Shown here piece by piece: positions 1 through 8,078 of a stretch of 64,000 nucleotides of DNA. Within the stretch, counting starts at the first letter, position 1. Each line of letters begins with the position of its first letter. The position numbers and the translations under genes are program-made. The stretch is taken from NCBI GenBank assembly GCA_031417395.1, contig JANOVM010000055.1:15566-79565 (forward strand), in the 5' to 3' direction. Below the pieces are notes generated by a model. It ran no database searches and had not been told where the DNA came from. It saw only the letters and a list, made by a program, of their open reading frames with translations. Origin of the DNA: JADKIH01 sp031417395 (lineage in GTDB: Bacteria > Bacteroidota > Bacteroidia > AKYH767-A > 2013-40CM-41-45).

Positions 1-228
1 ATTGGGGAAAACTCCGTCCGGTGTGGCTTGACCGTCTTCCGGGGAAATGACAATTACTGTAATTCCTGCCTTCATCAATTTTGTTTTCAGGTCATGAAAT
101 TCTTTCATGGCAGTTTCCACGGGAAATTTGACGTTACCTTGGGATTGAAAAAAATTGTCAGAACTGGTTTTTGTATTAAAAGAGAAGCCTTTCGGTTCAA
201 CCATTAATACCTTTTCGGAAAGAATCAT
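1..228 (-). CDS. Amidinotransferase / arginine-deiminase-family protein (CtlX-like), N-terminal part
   Basis: Partial gene: only the first 76 codons are in the window and it runs off the left edge. The reading frame gives M-ILSEKVLMVEPKGFSFN, then a FQ pair, a helix with AMKEFHDLKTKLMKAGI, and ends in TPDGVFPN. The pattern MVxPxxFxxN...FQ...TPDxVFPN is the start of the guanidino-modifying (pentein) fold used by arginine deiminase, amidinotransferases and citrulline-utilisation hydrolase CtlX. The catalytic Asp/His/Cys lie beyond the window edge, so the exact reaction is not decided. An in-frame ATG at 204 (MVEPKGF) is an alternative start and matches the family N-terminus about as well. Confidence 0.7.
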   Translation of the reverse strand, partial: MILSEKVLMVEPKGFSFNTKTSSDNFFQSQGNVKFPVETAMKEFHDLKTKLMKAGITVIVISPEDGQATPDGVFPN

Positions 229-450
229 TGTAATTAGGTAATATTTTTAGTCAAAACTGCACAATTATTGAATGGAAGTACGAAGATCTTACAGTTTTTA
301 TCAGCAGGTAATTGAGTAAAAACAGTAAAAAAATGTCTTTTAGCCACTTTTATAATATTAAATGTCTTGAAACCTGACAAATGGGACAAGGAACATTATA
401 CAGTAATAATACTACATCAATTCAAGCGTAAATATTGGAAAAATAAACAT

Positions 451-609
451 ATGAAAAACGAACCAGTAGTTAGTTACAACCACATGCAAGAAGAAGAAGC
501 GATAAATAAAAAGACAAATCGTATTCCGTATTCTTTATACGTTTTGTTATTCGTTGACGCCATTCTAATCTCTGCATTATCAGTATTCGTAGCCAAAATA
601 ATCTTCTAA
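451..609 (+). CDS. Small single-pass membrane protein, unknown function
   Basis: A 52-residue protein starting at the ATG at 451. The frame can be extended upstream to a TTG at 367, but that extension is lysine-rich and not protein-like in context. The N-terminal half is polar and acidic (MKNEPVVSYNHMQEEEAINKK). The C-terminal half is one hydrophobic helix (YVLLFVDAILISALSVFVAKI) ending two residues before the stop, so it looks like a tail-anchored or single-pass inner-membrane peptide. A good rho-independent terminator follows 22 bases after the stop, which supports a transcribed gene. I do not recognise the family; spurious coding is possible. Confidence 0.45.
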   Translation: MKNEPVVSYNHMQEEEAINKKTNRIPYSLYVLLFVDAILISALSVFVAKIIF

Positions 610-631
610 TCCTTAAGTAAAAGAATTGTTA

Positions 632-658
632 AAGGCCGGGCTTTGTCCGGCCTTTTTT
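632..658 (+). terminator. Rho-independent terminator
   Basis: Perfect 8-bp GC-rich stem AAGGCCGG (632-639) / CCGGCCTT (647-654) with a 7-base loop and a run of T. It closes the transcript of the small membrane protein gene ending at 609. Its T-tract lies about where the -33 element of the next gene would be. Confidence 0.85.
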
Positions 659-682
659 GCTTTTATTATAAGTTTTAATTTC

Positions 683-690
683 TATTTTTG
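683..690 (+). promoter_or_regulatory. Candidate Bacteroidota -7 promoter element for the sugar dehydrogenase gene
   Basis: TATTTTTG matches the TAnnTTTG consensus of the Bacteroidota primary sigma factor. A TTTG at 656-659 lies 23 bases upstream. The start codon is 26 bases downstream, giving a short leader. This is pattern matching only. Confidence 0.4.
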
Positions 691-715
691 TTGGATAACC
701 CAAAAACCGTCCAAC

Positions 716-2599
716 ATGAACAAAGGAGTTTTATTTTTCTTATTGATCGTAATAAATTTCACAAAGCCTGTATTTTCACAGATTAGCCTTGTAAGTTTTT
801 CTACCGGTTATTTTTACCCTGTCGATATTAAAAATTGTGGCGACGACCGCTTATTCATTGTCCAGCAAAACGGATTGATTCGAATTTGTGATACAGCAGG
901 TGTTAAAAATACGCAGCCATTTCTTGATATTACCGGCCGGGTTAGATTTGTTGGTAGTAACGATGAGAGGGGACTGCTTGGACTAGCCTTCGCACCGGAT
1001 TATTTGACAAGCGGATATTTTTATGTCAACTATGTTGCATTGTCGGATGGTCATACAAAGATTTCGCGTTTTCATGTAGATCCCTTAACTCCGGATTCTG
1101 CCGATCCTTCCAGTGAAGAAATTATTTTATCGATCAGTCAACCCTTTACAAACCATAAAGGGGGGCATTTAGGTTTCGGCCCCGACGGATATTTATACAT
1201 TGGAATGGGTGATGGCGGATCAGGTGGAGACCCCGGAAACAGGGCTCAAAATCCTGATTCTTTATTGGGAAAAATGCTACGTATTGCTGTTAATCCTTCT
1301 AATCCGACTTATAGTATTCCTTCGGATAATCCTTTTGCTGATGGCACACAAGGTGCTCCGGAAGTTTGGGCTTTGGGAATTCGAAATCCATGGCGCTGGA
1401 GCTTTGATCGATTAACTGGCGATCTTTGGATTGGTGATGTAGGGCAAAATTTAATTGAAGAAATTGATTTTCAACCTGCCGGTAGTTCCGGTGGTTTAAA
1501 TTATGGTTGGAGATGCTACGAAGCAAATGCAGTTTACAATTCTTCCGGTGGATGCTTACCTTATTCCAATTATGTCCCAAATGTTTTTCAATACAATCAC
1601 ACACCGTATTGTAGCGTAACGGGCGGCTATATATATCGCGGTTCACGATACCAGGAACTTTACGGTAAATATTTTTTTGCGGATTACTGTAGATCTGATA
1701 TGCGTTATTTAGAAGCGAATCCAAGCGGAGGATTTTCACATACGAATCTTGGTTTGTTAGGCGCAACTTCCATTTCCGGATTTGGTGAAGATAAAAATGG
1801 TGAAGTGTATTGTGCCGGTTTATCTTCAGGAACCATTTACCATATTGTTTCTGCAAATTGTGCTCCGGTCTCAACCATTAATGCAGGAAAAGATACCCTT
1901 GACGATTGTAGCACCGGTACAGTTGATTTATTGGTTCCGCAGGGAGCTGGAAGTATCTATCAATGGGTATTTAATAGTAACAATGTTGGAACAGGTAATT
2001 CCCTTGCTGCAACTCAACAGGGCACTTATTTTGTTACTGTCACCAATCAGTCCTGCACAAGCACGGATTCGATTTATGTAAAATTTTCCCCGGGAATCAA
2101 CTTAAATGTTTCAGGTCTTGATACTTTGTATTGTGTATATAATCCAACTGTAAATTTATTACCCAATTATATTGGAGGTACTTTTTCCGGCCCCGGAACT
2201 AACGGTTCTATAGCAACTTTTAATCCCGCTGCAGCCGGGTTGGGTTTGCATACTATTCAGTATTCTTATACAACTCAAACAGGATGCCCTTTTACATTTT
2301 CAAAGAATGTTCGTATCGATGCCTGCTTAAATGTTCCTGAAAATAAATGGACCAATACAATTGCTGTTTTTCCAAATCCTTCTAATGGTGATTTTTTCCT
2401 CAAGGTTTTTGTTTTAGCAGAGAAAAGATTTTCCATGGAAATTCAGGATATCACAGGAAGAATTATTTATGATGAATCGTATGTAATTGGTACAGGGGAA
2501 AATCAAATAACTGTTCAAGCCGGATTATCTCAAGGAATTTACAACGTTAAATTTTCAGATGATGTTTCCACATCTTCTCAAAAATTGATAATTCGATAA
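716..2599 (+). CDS. Secreted PQQ-dependent sugar dehydrogenase (glucose/sorbosone dehydrogenase family) with T9SS sorting domain
   Basis: 627 residues from the ATG at 716; the open frame extends to 626 but crosses the upstream terminator, so the later start is preferred. A Sec signal peptide (MNKGVLFFLLIVINFTKPVFSQ) is followed by a six-bladed GSDH beta-propeller (about 25-390) with family hallmarks NHKGGHLGFGPDGYLYIGMG, GDGGSGGDP and GIRNPWRWSFD. These enzymes oxidise sugars outside the cytoplasm using PQQ or, in related soluble members, other acceptors. Residues about 395-545 hold Ig-like material. The last 80 residues (VFPNPSNGDF ... GLSQGIYNVKF ... KLIIR) are a type A T9SS C-terminal domain, so export is to the surface or medium. 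Substrate and cofactor dependence are inferred from the family only. Confidence 0.85.
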   Translation: MNKGVLFFLLIVINFTKPVFSQISLVSFSTGYFYPVDIKNCGDDRLFIVQQNGLIRICDTAGVKNTQPFLDITGRVRFVGSNDERGLLGLAFAPDYLTSGYFYVNYVALSDGHTKISRFHVDPLTPDSADPSSEEIILSISQPFTNHKGGHLGFGPDGYLYIGMGDGGSGGDPGNRAQNPDSLLGKMLRIAVNPSNPTYSIPSDNPFADGTQGAPEVWALGIRNPWRWSFDRLTGDLWIGDVGQNLIEEIDFQPAGSSGGLNYGWRCYEANAVYNSSGGCLPYSNYVPNVFQYNHTPYCSVTGGYIYRGSRYQELYGKYFFADYCRSDMRYLEANPSGGFSHTNLGLLGATSISGFGEDKNGEVYCAGLSSGTIYHIVSANCAPVSTINAGKDTLDDCSTGTVDLLVPQGAGSIYQWVFNSNNVGTGNSLAATQQGTYFVTVTNQSCTSTDSIYVKFSPGINLNVSGLDTLYCVYNPTVNLLPNYIGGTFSGPGTNGSIATFNPAAAGLGLHTIQYSYTTQTGCPFTFSKNVRIDACLNVPENKWTNTIAVFPNPSNGDFFLKVFVLAEKRFSMEIQDITGRIIYDESYVIGTGENQITVQAGLSQGIYNVKFSDDVSTSSQKLIIR

Positions 2600-2761
2600 A
2601 ACTCTAATCTAAATATGGACTTTCAAGCGGTATTTATACATGTCTCATAATATTTGGTCGTTCATCAAAATCATTGATTATTAAGATTGAAAATTAAATA
2701 ATTCCCGAGTGTTTTATTTAAAGCAAAATGGGCGATTAAACTGATATTGCTTTATTGTTTT

Positions 2762-3838
2762 TTATTTAGGTGCTATACGCAAAAGGAATACAGCTACACC
2801 TGCAAAAACAATATTGGGAATCCAGACTGCAACGATAGGAGCAATCGATCCGTTGATTGCAAAAGTGTTTGAAATTTGCATAAACAATATATATGCAAAA
2901 CTAAGGGTTATGCCTAATCCCAACTGAGCACCAATACCACCACGAATTTTTTTAGAAGAAAGCGATACGCCTATCAGCATTAATATGAAGGTAGAAAAAG
3001 GTAAAGCAATTCGCCTGTATGATTCAACAAGGTAAGCCGTTACATTTTCAGATCCCTGTAACTTTTCTTCTCGTATGAATCGATTTAATTCTCTGTTGTC
3101 CATCGATTCAATAATATTTAACCTTCGCTTAAAATCAGCCGGTTTAATTTTAAACGTAGTGTCTTTACGTATGCCGCTTTCAATTTTTTCATGGAAACCA
3201 TTGATGGAGCGTATGTAATAGTTCTGAATACTCCACTTATTGGAAATGCTGTCCCATTGAATCCGGTCTGAATTTAAAAACCAGGTACGCTTGCCATTTT
3301 CGATTTTTTCAAGAGAAAATCTGTACCCTGTATTGTTACGGTTATTATAACTTTCCATATACATAAAAACACCGGGACTAATTTGGCGGTGAAGGTTTCT
3401 GTCTTTAAACTCTACAGGGTTTTTTATATATATATTTTCGAAATCAAGTTTTATTTTATTGGAATGCGGAATAACCCATCCGTTGAAATAAAATGAAATT
3501 GCAGCTAACATTCCGGCAGCAATAAAATATGGAAAAAGTAATCTGCGGAAACTGACTCCGCTGTTAAGTATGGCTACAATTTCAACATTTGCAGCCATTT
3601 TTGCCGTGAAGAAAATTACAGAAATGAAAACAAAAAGCGGTGCAAAAAGGTTGGCAAAGTATGGAATGAAATTAAAATAGTAATCAAAGACAATAGCTTT
3701 AAAAGGAGCTTTCCGCTCGATAAAATCATCAAGCTTTTCTGAAATGTCGAAAACAACAGCAATGACTATTATAAGGGCCAGAGAGAAAAAAAAAGTTCCG
3801 AGAAATTTTCGGATAATGTATTTGTCGAGGATTTTCAA
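2762..3838 (-). CDS. lptG: LptF/LptG-family lipopolysaccharide export permease
   Basis: 358 residues. It is the inner-membrane permease half of the Lpt ABC transporter that extracts LPS from the inner membrane. Three N-terminal membrane helices (FFFSLALIIVIAVVF; PYFANLFAPLFVFISVIFF; FPYFIAAGMLAAISFYF), a large periplasmic jellyroll-like middle (about 125-270) and three C-terminal helices match the YjgP/YjgQ layout. The frame reaches a TTG at 3862. The internal TTG at 3838 gives M-KILDKYIIRKFLGTFF, the usual family N-terminus, so I prefer it; no ATG fits either way. It follows tgt on the same strand, a common Bacteroidota arrangement, but here 415 bases carrying an ORF6N remnant separate the two. 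LptF versus LptG cannot be settled from one paralogue. Confidence 0.85.
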   Translation of the reverse strand: MKILDKYIIRKFLGTFFFSLALIIVIAVVFDISEKLDDFIERKAPFKAIVFDYYFNFIPYFANLFAPLFVFISVIFFTAKMAANVEIVAILNSGVSFRRLLFPYFIAAGMLAAISFYFNGWVIPHSNKIKLDFENIYIKNPVEFKDRNLHRQISPGVFMYMESYNNRNNTGYRFSLEKIENGKRTWFLNSDRIQWDSISNKWSIQNYYIRSINGFHEKIESGIRKDTTFKIKPADFKRRLNIIESMDNRELNRFIREEKLQGSENVTAYLVESYRRIALPFSTFILMLIGVSLSSKKIRGGIGAQLGLGITLSFAYILFMQISNTFAINGSIAPIVAVWIPNIVFAGVAVFLLRIAPK

Positions 3839-4052
3839 TAGGGCTTGATTGCTTTGTCGCAAGGTAGTAAGAACGGGTCAATTTTCAGTTATCATTCGTT
3901 TTTATGATAATAAAAGAACCTTATTTATTTGTTTGTATTGTTGATTAAGCAACTTTAATTTTATTCACTATTAATGATTTCGAGATAACTCCGAAATTTT
4001 GCATTCTGAATTATGACAACCAATATTTTTATAAATAATTGATAATTAATTT

Positions 4053-4095
4053 TCTATAAAATGGAGGACGCAATTTGCGACCTCCATTTTATAGA
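4053..4095. repeat. 43-base near-perfect palindrome, ORF6N-associated
   Basis: TCTATAAAATGGAGG (4053-4067) pairs perfectly with CCTCCATTTTATAGA (4081-4095). The core CGCAA-T-TTGCG (4069-4079) continues the stem after one A/A mismatch. This gives 21-base arms around a single central T. The core CGCAATTTGCGACC is identical to the palindrome just upstream of the intact ORF6N gene (12643-12669). Here it stands 18 bases upstream of a fragment of an ORF6N gene in the same relative orientation. It is either an operator or 5'-leader hairpin of the lost gene, or the end of a small mobile unit. Confidence 0.85.
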
Positions 4096-4113
4096 ATTAA
4101 AATCTAAATAATC

Positions 4114-4212
4114 TATTGTTATACTGAACAAGGTGTAACAATGCTATCCTGTGTTTTGAATAGTGAACGGGCCATTGATGTGAACATAAAAATAATCAGA
4201 ATTTTTAAATTG
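4114..4212 (+). pseudogene. Remnant of an ORF6N-domain (KilA-N-related) gene
   Basis: Translation in this frame gives YCYTEQGVTMLSCVLNSE followed by RAIDVNIKIIRIFK. This aligns with YVFTEYGAVMLASVLNSD / KAIQVNIQIVRTFTKI of the intact ORF6N protein at 12083-12628, about 20 identities in 32 positions. The frame is closed by a TAA at 4105-4107 upstream, the first 75 or so codons are missing, and similarity stops at about 4212. It cannot be a functional gene. Placement between tgt and lptG, with a related palindrome upstream, suggests an internal deletion of a copy once similar to the intact one. Confidence 0.75.
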
Positions 4213-4253
4213 AAACCCCTGCACAATAAAACCCGGGTACTTCAAAATAGCAT

Positions 4254-5384
4254 TTATACCTTCCGTCCTAATTGCTCAACCATCAACTTTTTCCAATTGG
4301 CGAAGGTGCCATCAATAATTTTTTCCCGCGCATTCTTTACGAGTTTAAGATAAAATGCCAAATTATGAAGCGTGCAAATCTGTGCTCCTAATATCTCTTT
4401 GCTAATGATAAGGTGACGCACATACGCTTTTGAATAAAATTGATCAACGAAAGAGGTACCTTCAGGATCGAGAGGAGAGAGGTCGTCTTTCCATTTTTCA
4501 TTTCGCATATTCATAATTCCGTTTTCGGTGAAAAGAGTCCCATTGCGGGCATTTCGGGTGGGCATAACGCAATCGAACATATCAACACCCAGAGCTATGT
4601 TTTCCAAAATGTTGATTGGAGTACCAACGCCCATCAGGTATCGTGGCTTATCTTCGGGAAGTATGCTGCAAACAACTTCCGTAAGTTCATACATTATTTC
4701 TGCAGGTTCCCCTACAGACAAACCTCCGATGGCATTTCCTTCGCATTCAAGGGAAGCCACAAATTCAGCGGATTGTATACGAAAGTCTTTAAAAACACTC
4801 CCCTGGACAATAGGAAATAATGTTTGTTCATGACCATACAATCCCCGGGTTTCTTTCATTCTTGCAAGACATCGTTTTAACCAACGGTGGGTTAATTCCA
4901 TACTTTTTTTTGCATAGGTAACCTCGCAGGGATAGGGTGCGCATTCATCAAGAGCCATAATAATATCAGCGCCAATTATTCTCTGTATGTCAATGGCAAA
5001 TTCAGGGGTGAAGAAATGTTTTGATCCGTCAATATGTGAAGTAAATGCAACTCCTTCTTCTTTTATTTTACGTGAATCTGCAAGTGAATAGACCTGATAA
5101 CCACCACTATCCGTTAATAAGGGTTTATTCCAGTTCATAAACTTATGCAATCCACCTGCTTTTTCGAGGATTTGAAGTCCCGGTCGAAGGTAGAGATGAT
5201 ACGTATTCCCTAAGATTATCTGTGCAAGTGTATCTTCTACCAATTCATGCTGATGCACAGCTTTTACAGTACCGGCTGTACCCACGGGCATAAAGATTGG
5301 AGTCTGAATGGTCCCATGCTCAGTAGTTATCTCACCTGCACGGGCTTTAGTCTGAGCATCTTTTTTTAATAAGCGGAAATTCAT
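4254..5384 (-). CDS. tgt: Queuine/preQ1 tRNA-guanine transglycosylase
   Basis: 376 residues, normal length. It exchanges guanine 34 of GUN-anticodon tRNAs for preQ1 in the queuosine pathway. Visible motifs: LLTDSGGYQVYS with the proposed general base Asp92, GGLSVGE (220-226), MGVGTP (251-256) and DMFDCVMPTRNARNG with the nucleophile Asp271. The usual C-terminal zinc site (CxCxxC plus His) is not intact: the segment before YSKAYVRHL reads EGTSFVDQF, with Gly, Ser and Asp where the three cysteines normally sit, while the His of TLHNLAFY (340) remains. From memory this is shared by other Bacteroidota Tgt proteins. The start ATG gives MNFRLLKKDAQTKARAG, the usual N-terminus. Confidence 0.95.
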   Translation of the reverse strand: MNFRLLKKDAQTKARAGEITTEHGTIQTPIFMPVGTAGTVKAVHQHELVEDTLAQIILGNTYHLYLRPGLQILEKAGGLHKFMNWNKPLLTDSGGYQVYSLADSRKIKEEGVAFTSHIDGSKHFFTPEFAIDIQRIIGADIIMALDECAPYPCEVTYAKKSMELTHRWLKRCLARMKETRGLYGHEQTLFPIVQGSVFKDFRIQSAEFVASLECEGNAIGGLSVGEPAEIMYELTEVVCSILPEDKPRYLMGVGTPINILENIALGVDMFDCVMPTRNARNGTLFTENGIMNMRNEKWKDDLSPLDPEGTSFVDQFYSKAYVRHLIISKEILGAQICTLHNLAFYLKLVKNAREKIIDGTFANWKKLMVEQLGRKV

Positions 5385-5462
5385 AGGGTAAGAGAGAAAA
5401 TCAATTAATTAGTATCATTATCATTAACAATTTTACGTTAATATCTCGCCAAATATAGGCAC

Positions 5463-5490
5463 TTTGATATGATTGACACTTCTACATTTG
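5463..5490 (+). promoter_or_regulatory. Candidate promoter of the glycosyltransferase-sigma-rsmG operon
   Basis: TTTG (5463-5466), 16 bases, then TACATTTG (5483-5490), matching the Bacteroidota -33/-7 pattern. It lies in the divergent gap between tgt and the glycosyltransferase gene, 37 bases before that start codon. Confidence 0.45.
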
Positions 5491-5527
5491 TAAACATCAG
5501 AAACGGCAATAGATTGACCGATTATGT

Positions 5528-6649
5528 ATGAGTGTAATGAAAGATATTGCGGAGTTATTATTTATTGTTTTACTGGTTATGGCTTTCATTCAACTCTGTG
5601 TTTATTGGCTGGAGTATAGGAGGCTTGCTTTTTATCGTCGAAAGGAATCAGCTATCACAAAATTACCGGTATCCATTATTATCTGCGCTCGAAATGAAAA
5701 GGAAAATTTGCAAAAGCACCTTCCATCTATACTTGAACAGGATTATCCGGATTTTGAAGTGATCGTTGTAAATGATTGTTCCTGGGATGAAACGGACCTT
5801 GTTTTAATGGACATTGCTAAGAAATATGCCAAACTAAAAATTGTAACGATAAAGGAACAAGAGAAATATACTCACGGTAAAAAATTCGCCATAACGCTGG
5901 GAATTAAAGCTGCTTCTCATGAAAATCTCTTGTTTACAGACGCTGATTGTTATGCTGCAAATATTCAATGGCTATTTTTGATGCAAAGAAATTTTTCTAA
6001 TCAACATGAATTTGTGCTTGGTTATGGTCCATATGAAAAAGAGAAAACCCTTCTAAATAAACTCATCCGATTCGATACTTTTTTTATTGCAATCCAATAC
6101 TTGTCGGCCTCTCTTTCCGGTGCAGCATATATGGGCGTAGGAAGAAACCTTGGGTATAAAAAGTCTGTCTTTTTTCGCAACAAAGGATTTGCCAAGCACA
6201 ATCATATACTTTCGGGTGATGATGACCTTTTTGTAAATGAAAATGCAAATGCAACGAATACTACAATAGAAATAGACAAAGATTCGTTTACTTATTCTAT
6301 CCCCCCATCGACTTTTTCAAAGTGGATTGGGCAGAAAAAAAGACATTTGACCACAGCAAAGTATTATAAGGGGCGCCATAAGGCTTCCCTGATAATTAAG
6401 AACGCTACTTTGTTTGTTTATTACTTGTTATTAATTCCTTTATTTATCCTGCAATACGACTGGAGAATACTAGTATCTTTGCACATTCTGATGTTGCTGG
6501 TCAAATTTCCGATCGTATACAGGATTGCCAATAGATTCAAAGAAATTGACCTCGCCTGGTTATTTCCTGTACTTGAATTTATTCATACTCTTCTTCAACC
6601 TCTCTTTTACTTAGCTAACCTTTTAACTAAACAAAAAACATGGAAGTAA
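5528..6649 (+). CDS. Membrane-bound family 2 glycosyltransferase
   Basis: 373 residues. One N-terminal membrane helix (about 10-28) precedes a GT-A domain: PVSIIICARNE, then VVNDCSWDETD (nucleotide-binding Asp), FTDADCY (DxD-type metal motif), GDDDLFVNE (catalytic-base region) and IGQKKRH in place of the QxxRW of processive synthases. Two or three membrane helices follow (about 300-370). This is the layout of cytoplasm-facing GT2 enzymes that add sugars to a lipid or polysaccharide acceptor; donor and acceptor are not readable. The stop codon overlaps the start of the sigma-factor gene by 10 bases, so the two are co-transcribed and probably translationally coupled. Confidence 0.85.
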   Translation: MSVMKDIAELLFIVLLVMAFIQLCVYWLEYRRLAFYRRKESAITKLPVSIIICARNEKENLQKHLPSILEQDYPDFEVIVVNDCSWDETDLVLMDIAKKYAKLKIVTIKEQEKYTHGKKFAITLGIKAASHENLLFTDADCYAANIQWLFLMQRNFSNQHEFVLGYGPYEKEKTLLNKLIRFDTFFIAIQYLSASLSGAAYMGVGRNLGYKKSVFFRNKGFAKHNHILSGDDDLFVNENANATNTTIEIDKDSFTYSIPPSTFSKWIGQKKRHLTTAKYYKGRHKASLIIKNATLFVYYLLLIPLFILQYDWRILVSLHILMLLVKFPIVYRIANRFKEIDLAWLFPVLEFIHTLLQPLFYLANLLTKQKTWK

Positions 6650-7245
6650 ATCCGAATCTCTCTGAAAAAGCCCAGATCGATTTCAAATTAGTACAGTTGG
6701 CCATTAAAGGAGACCAGAAAGCATATGCTGAACTTATGTCCCGATATAAGGATTCCATATACTTCATGCTGCTTAAGATGGTGAATAACAGAGATGATGC
6801 TGACGATCTAACCATTGAAGCATTCGGTAAAGCATTTAAAAATCTGCATCAATACACACCTGATTTTGCTTTTAGCACATGGCTTTTCAAAATAGCAACC
6901 AATAATTGTATTGATTTTATCCGAAGGAAAAAGAAACTTACTTTTTCAATCGATAAAACTATGGAAAATGACAGTGGCCAGGATATGCAATTTGAAATCA
7001 AATCTCCCATGCTTGATCCGGAGGAGAACATGATTAAAAAGCAAAAAGCACTTCTTATGCGTGATGTTGTTGAAAAGCTTAAACCCCGCTATAAAAGACT
7101 CGTTGAGCTCCGTTATTTTCAGGAACGTTCTTATGAAGAAATTGCCGATGAATTAAAGCTTCCATTGGGTACTGTAAAAGCGCAATTGTTCCGTGCCAGA
7201 GAATTTCTATACCAGATACTGAAAAATCAGGAAGAGCAAATTTGA
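6640..7245 (+). CDS. ECF-type RNA polymerase sigma factor
   Basis: 201 residues. Region 2 (about 25-95: YKDSIYFMLLKMV, DDADDLTIEAFGKAF, FSTWLFKIATNNCIDFIRR) binds the -10 element and core polymerase. A variable linker follows, then region 4 (about 135-195: LKPRYKRLVELRYFQERSYEEIADEL, LPLGTVKAQLFRAREFL) is the -35 helix-turn-helix. No anti-sigma factor gene is adjacent, which is unusual for ECF factors. In many Bacteroidota this one is a conserved stand-alone factor next to a glycosyltransferase. It overlaps the GT2 gene by 10 bases and is followed after 10 bases by rsmG, so it sits inside a three-gene operon. Its regulon cannot be inferred here. Confidence 0.9.
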   Translation: MEVNPNLSEKAQIDFKLVQLAIKGDQKAYAELMSRYKDSIYFMLLKMVNNRDDADDLTIEAFGKAFKNLHQYTPDFAFSTWLFKIATNNCIDFIRRKKKLTFSIDKTMENDSGQDMQFEIKSPMLDPEENMIKKQKALLMRDVVEKLKPRYKRLVELRYFQERSYEEIADELKLPLGTVKAQLFRAREFLYQILKNQEEQI

Positions 7246-7255
7246 ATTTTGAATT

Positions 7256-7927
7256 ATGACCGTTGACAATCCATTCTCCGGCGACGGTACACTTGCCCCA
7301 GACAATAGAATTTTATTAAAATATTTTCCCGGACTTACCGAAAATCAACAGCGGCAGTTTGCGCTATTACCCGGACTGTATTCTGATTGGAATGAAAAGA
7401 TAAATTTAATCTCTCGTAAAGATATTGAACACCTTATCATTCATCATGTTTTGCATTCGCTCAGTATCGCTAAGGTTGTAAATTTTATTAAGGGTACTAA
7501 AATTGTTGATGTAGGAACAGGAGGAGGTTTTCCCGGTATTCCACTTGCCATTCTTTTTCCTGAAGTAAAATTTATTCTTGTCGATTCCATTGGAAAAAAA
7601 ATCAATGTGGTAAAGGAAATTGTTACTGCACTTCAACTCGAAAATGTAACAGCCTTAAAAAGCCGCGCAGAAGACCTTGAAGAGAGTTTCGATTTTGTTA
7701 TAAGCCGCGCTGTTGCTTCTCTTAACAGTACGTGCAATTGGACCTACAGACTAATTCGTCCCGGCGGCCGAAATTCTATTAAAAACGGATGGTTATTCTT
7801 AAAAGGAGGTGACCTGTCCGGTGAAATAAAGGAATCCCAAAGTCAGGTTGTAATTTTTGAAATCTCCAATTTTTTCGAAGAGGATTTTTTTCGAGAAAAA
7901 AGAATAGTTTATGTACCCTTTAAATAG
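7256..7927 (+). CDS. rsmG: 16S rRNA (guanine-527-N7)-methyltransferase
   Basis: 223 residues, normal length. It methylates N7 of G527 in 16S rRNA using S-adenosylmethionine. The GidB fold is recognisable from WNEKINLISRKD near the N-terminus, HVLHSL, the SAM-binding loop VDVGTGGGFPGIPLAI, the acidic end of strand 2 (ILVDSIGKK), SRAED and the motif ISRAVASLN. The C-terminal GGRNSIKNGWLFLKGGDL and YVPFK are the form usual in Bacteroidota. It follows the sigma factor gene by 10 bases. In many bacteria loss of this methylation gives low-level streptomycin resistance. Confidence 0.95.
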   Translation: MTVDNPFSGDGTLAPDNRILLKYFPGLTENQQRQFALLPGLYSDWNEKINLISRKDIEHLIIHHVLHSLSIAKVVNFIKGTKIVDVGTGGGFPGIPLAILFPEVKFILVDSIGKKINVVKEIVTALQLENVTALKSRAEDLEESFDFVISRAVASLNSTCNWTYRLIRPGGRNSIKNGWLFLKGGDLSGEIKESQSQVVIFEISNFFEEDFFREKRIVYVPFK

Positions 7928-7952
7928 AGCAAAATTTTGATATAAGTTATTT

Positions 7953-8014
7953 AAAATGAGATTATTAATAAAATCTTCTCATTTTCAAATTTTCAAATTT
8001 CCTCATTTTCAAAT
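7953..8014. repeat. AT-rich hairpin and short direct repeats between rsmG and rpmH
   Basis: AAAATGAGA (7953-7961) can pair with TCTCATTTT (7977-7985) across a 15-base loop, a weak terminator candidate for the rsmG operon. The 13-mer CTCATTTTCAAAT occurs at 7978-7990 and again at 8002-8014, with a further TTTCAAAT between them. No coding capacity is seen. Confidence 0.4.
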
Positions 8015-8020
8015 TCCCCT

Positions 8021-8050
8021 ATTGTTTTTTCAATAAAATCACTACCTTTG
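8021..8050 (+). promoter_or_regulatory. Candidate rpmH promoter
   Basis: ATTG (8021-8024), an 18-base spacer, then TACCTTTG (8043-8050). This is the best -33/-7 match to the Bacteroidota consensus in the window. The rpmH start codon is 28 bases downstream. Confidence 0.6.
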
Positions 8051-8078
8051 CCGACTATTTTTTGAAGAAGATAATGCT

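Noticed and set aside
1299..1874. 191-codon open frame on the minus strand
   Set aside because: Entirely antisense to the sugar dehydrogenase gene, with His/Asn-rich sequence and no domain; a shadow of the real gene.
4141..4353. 70-codon plus-strand frame beside tgt
   Set aside because: Only its first 24 or so residues resemble ORF6N; the rest overlaps the tgt 3' end in antisense. Treated as part of a pseudogene, not a gene.
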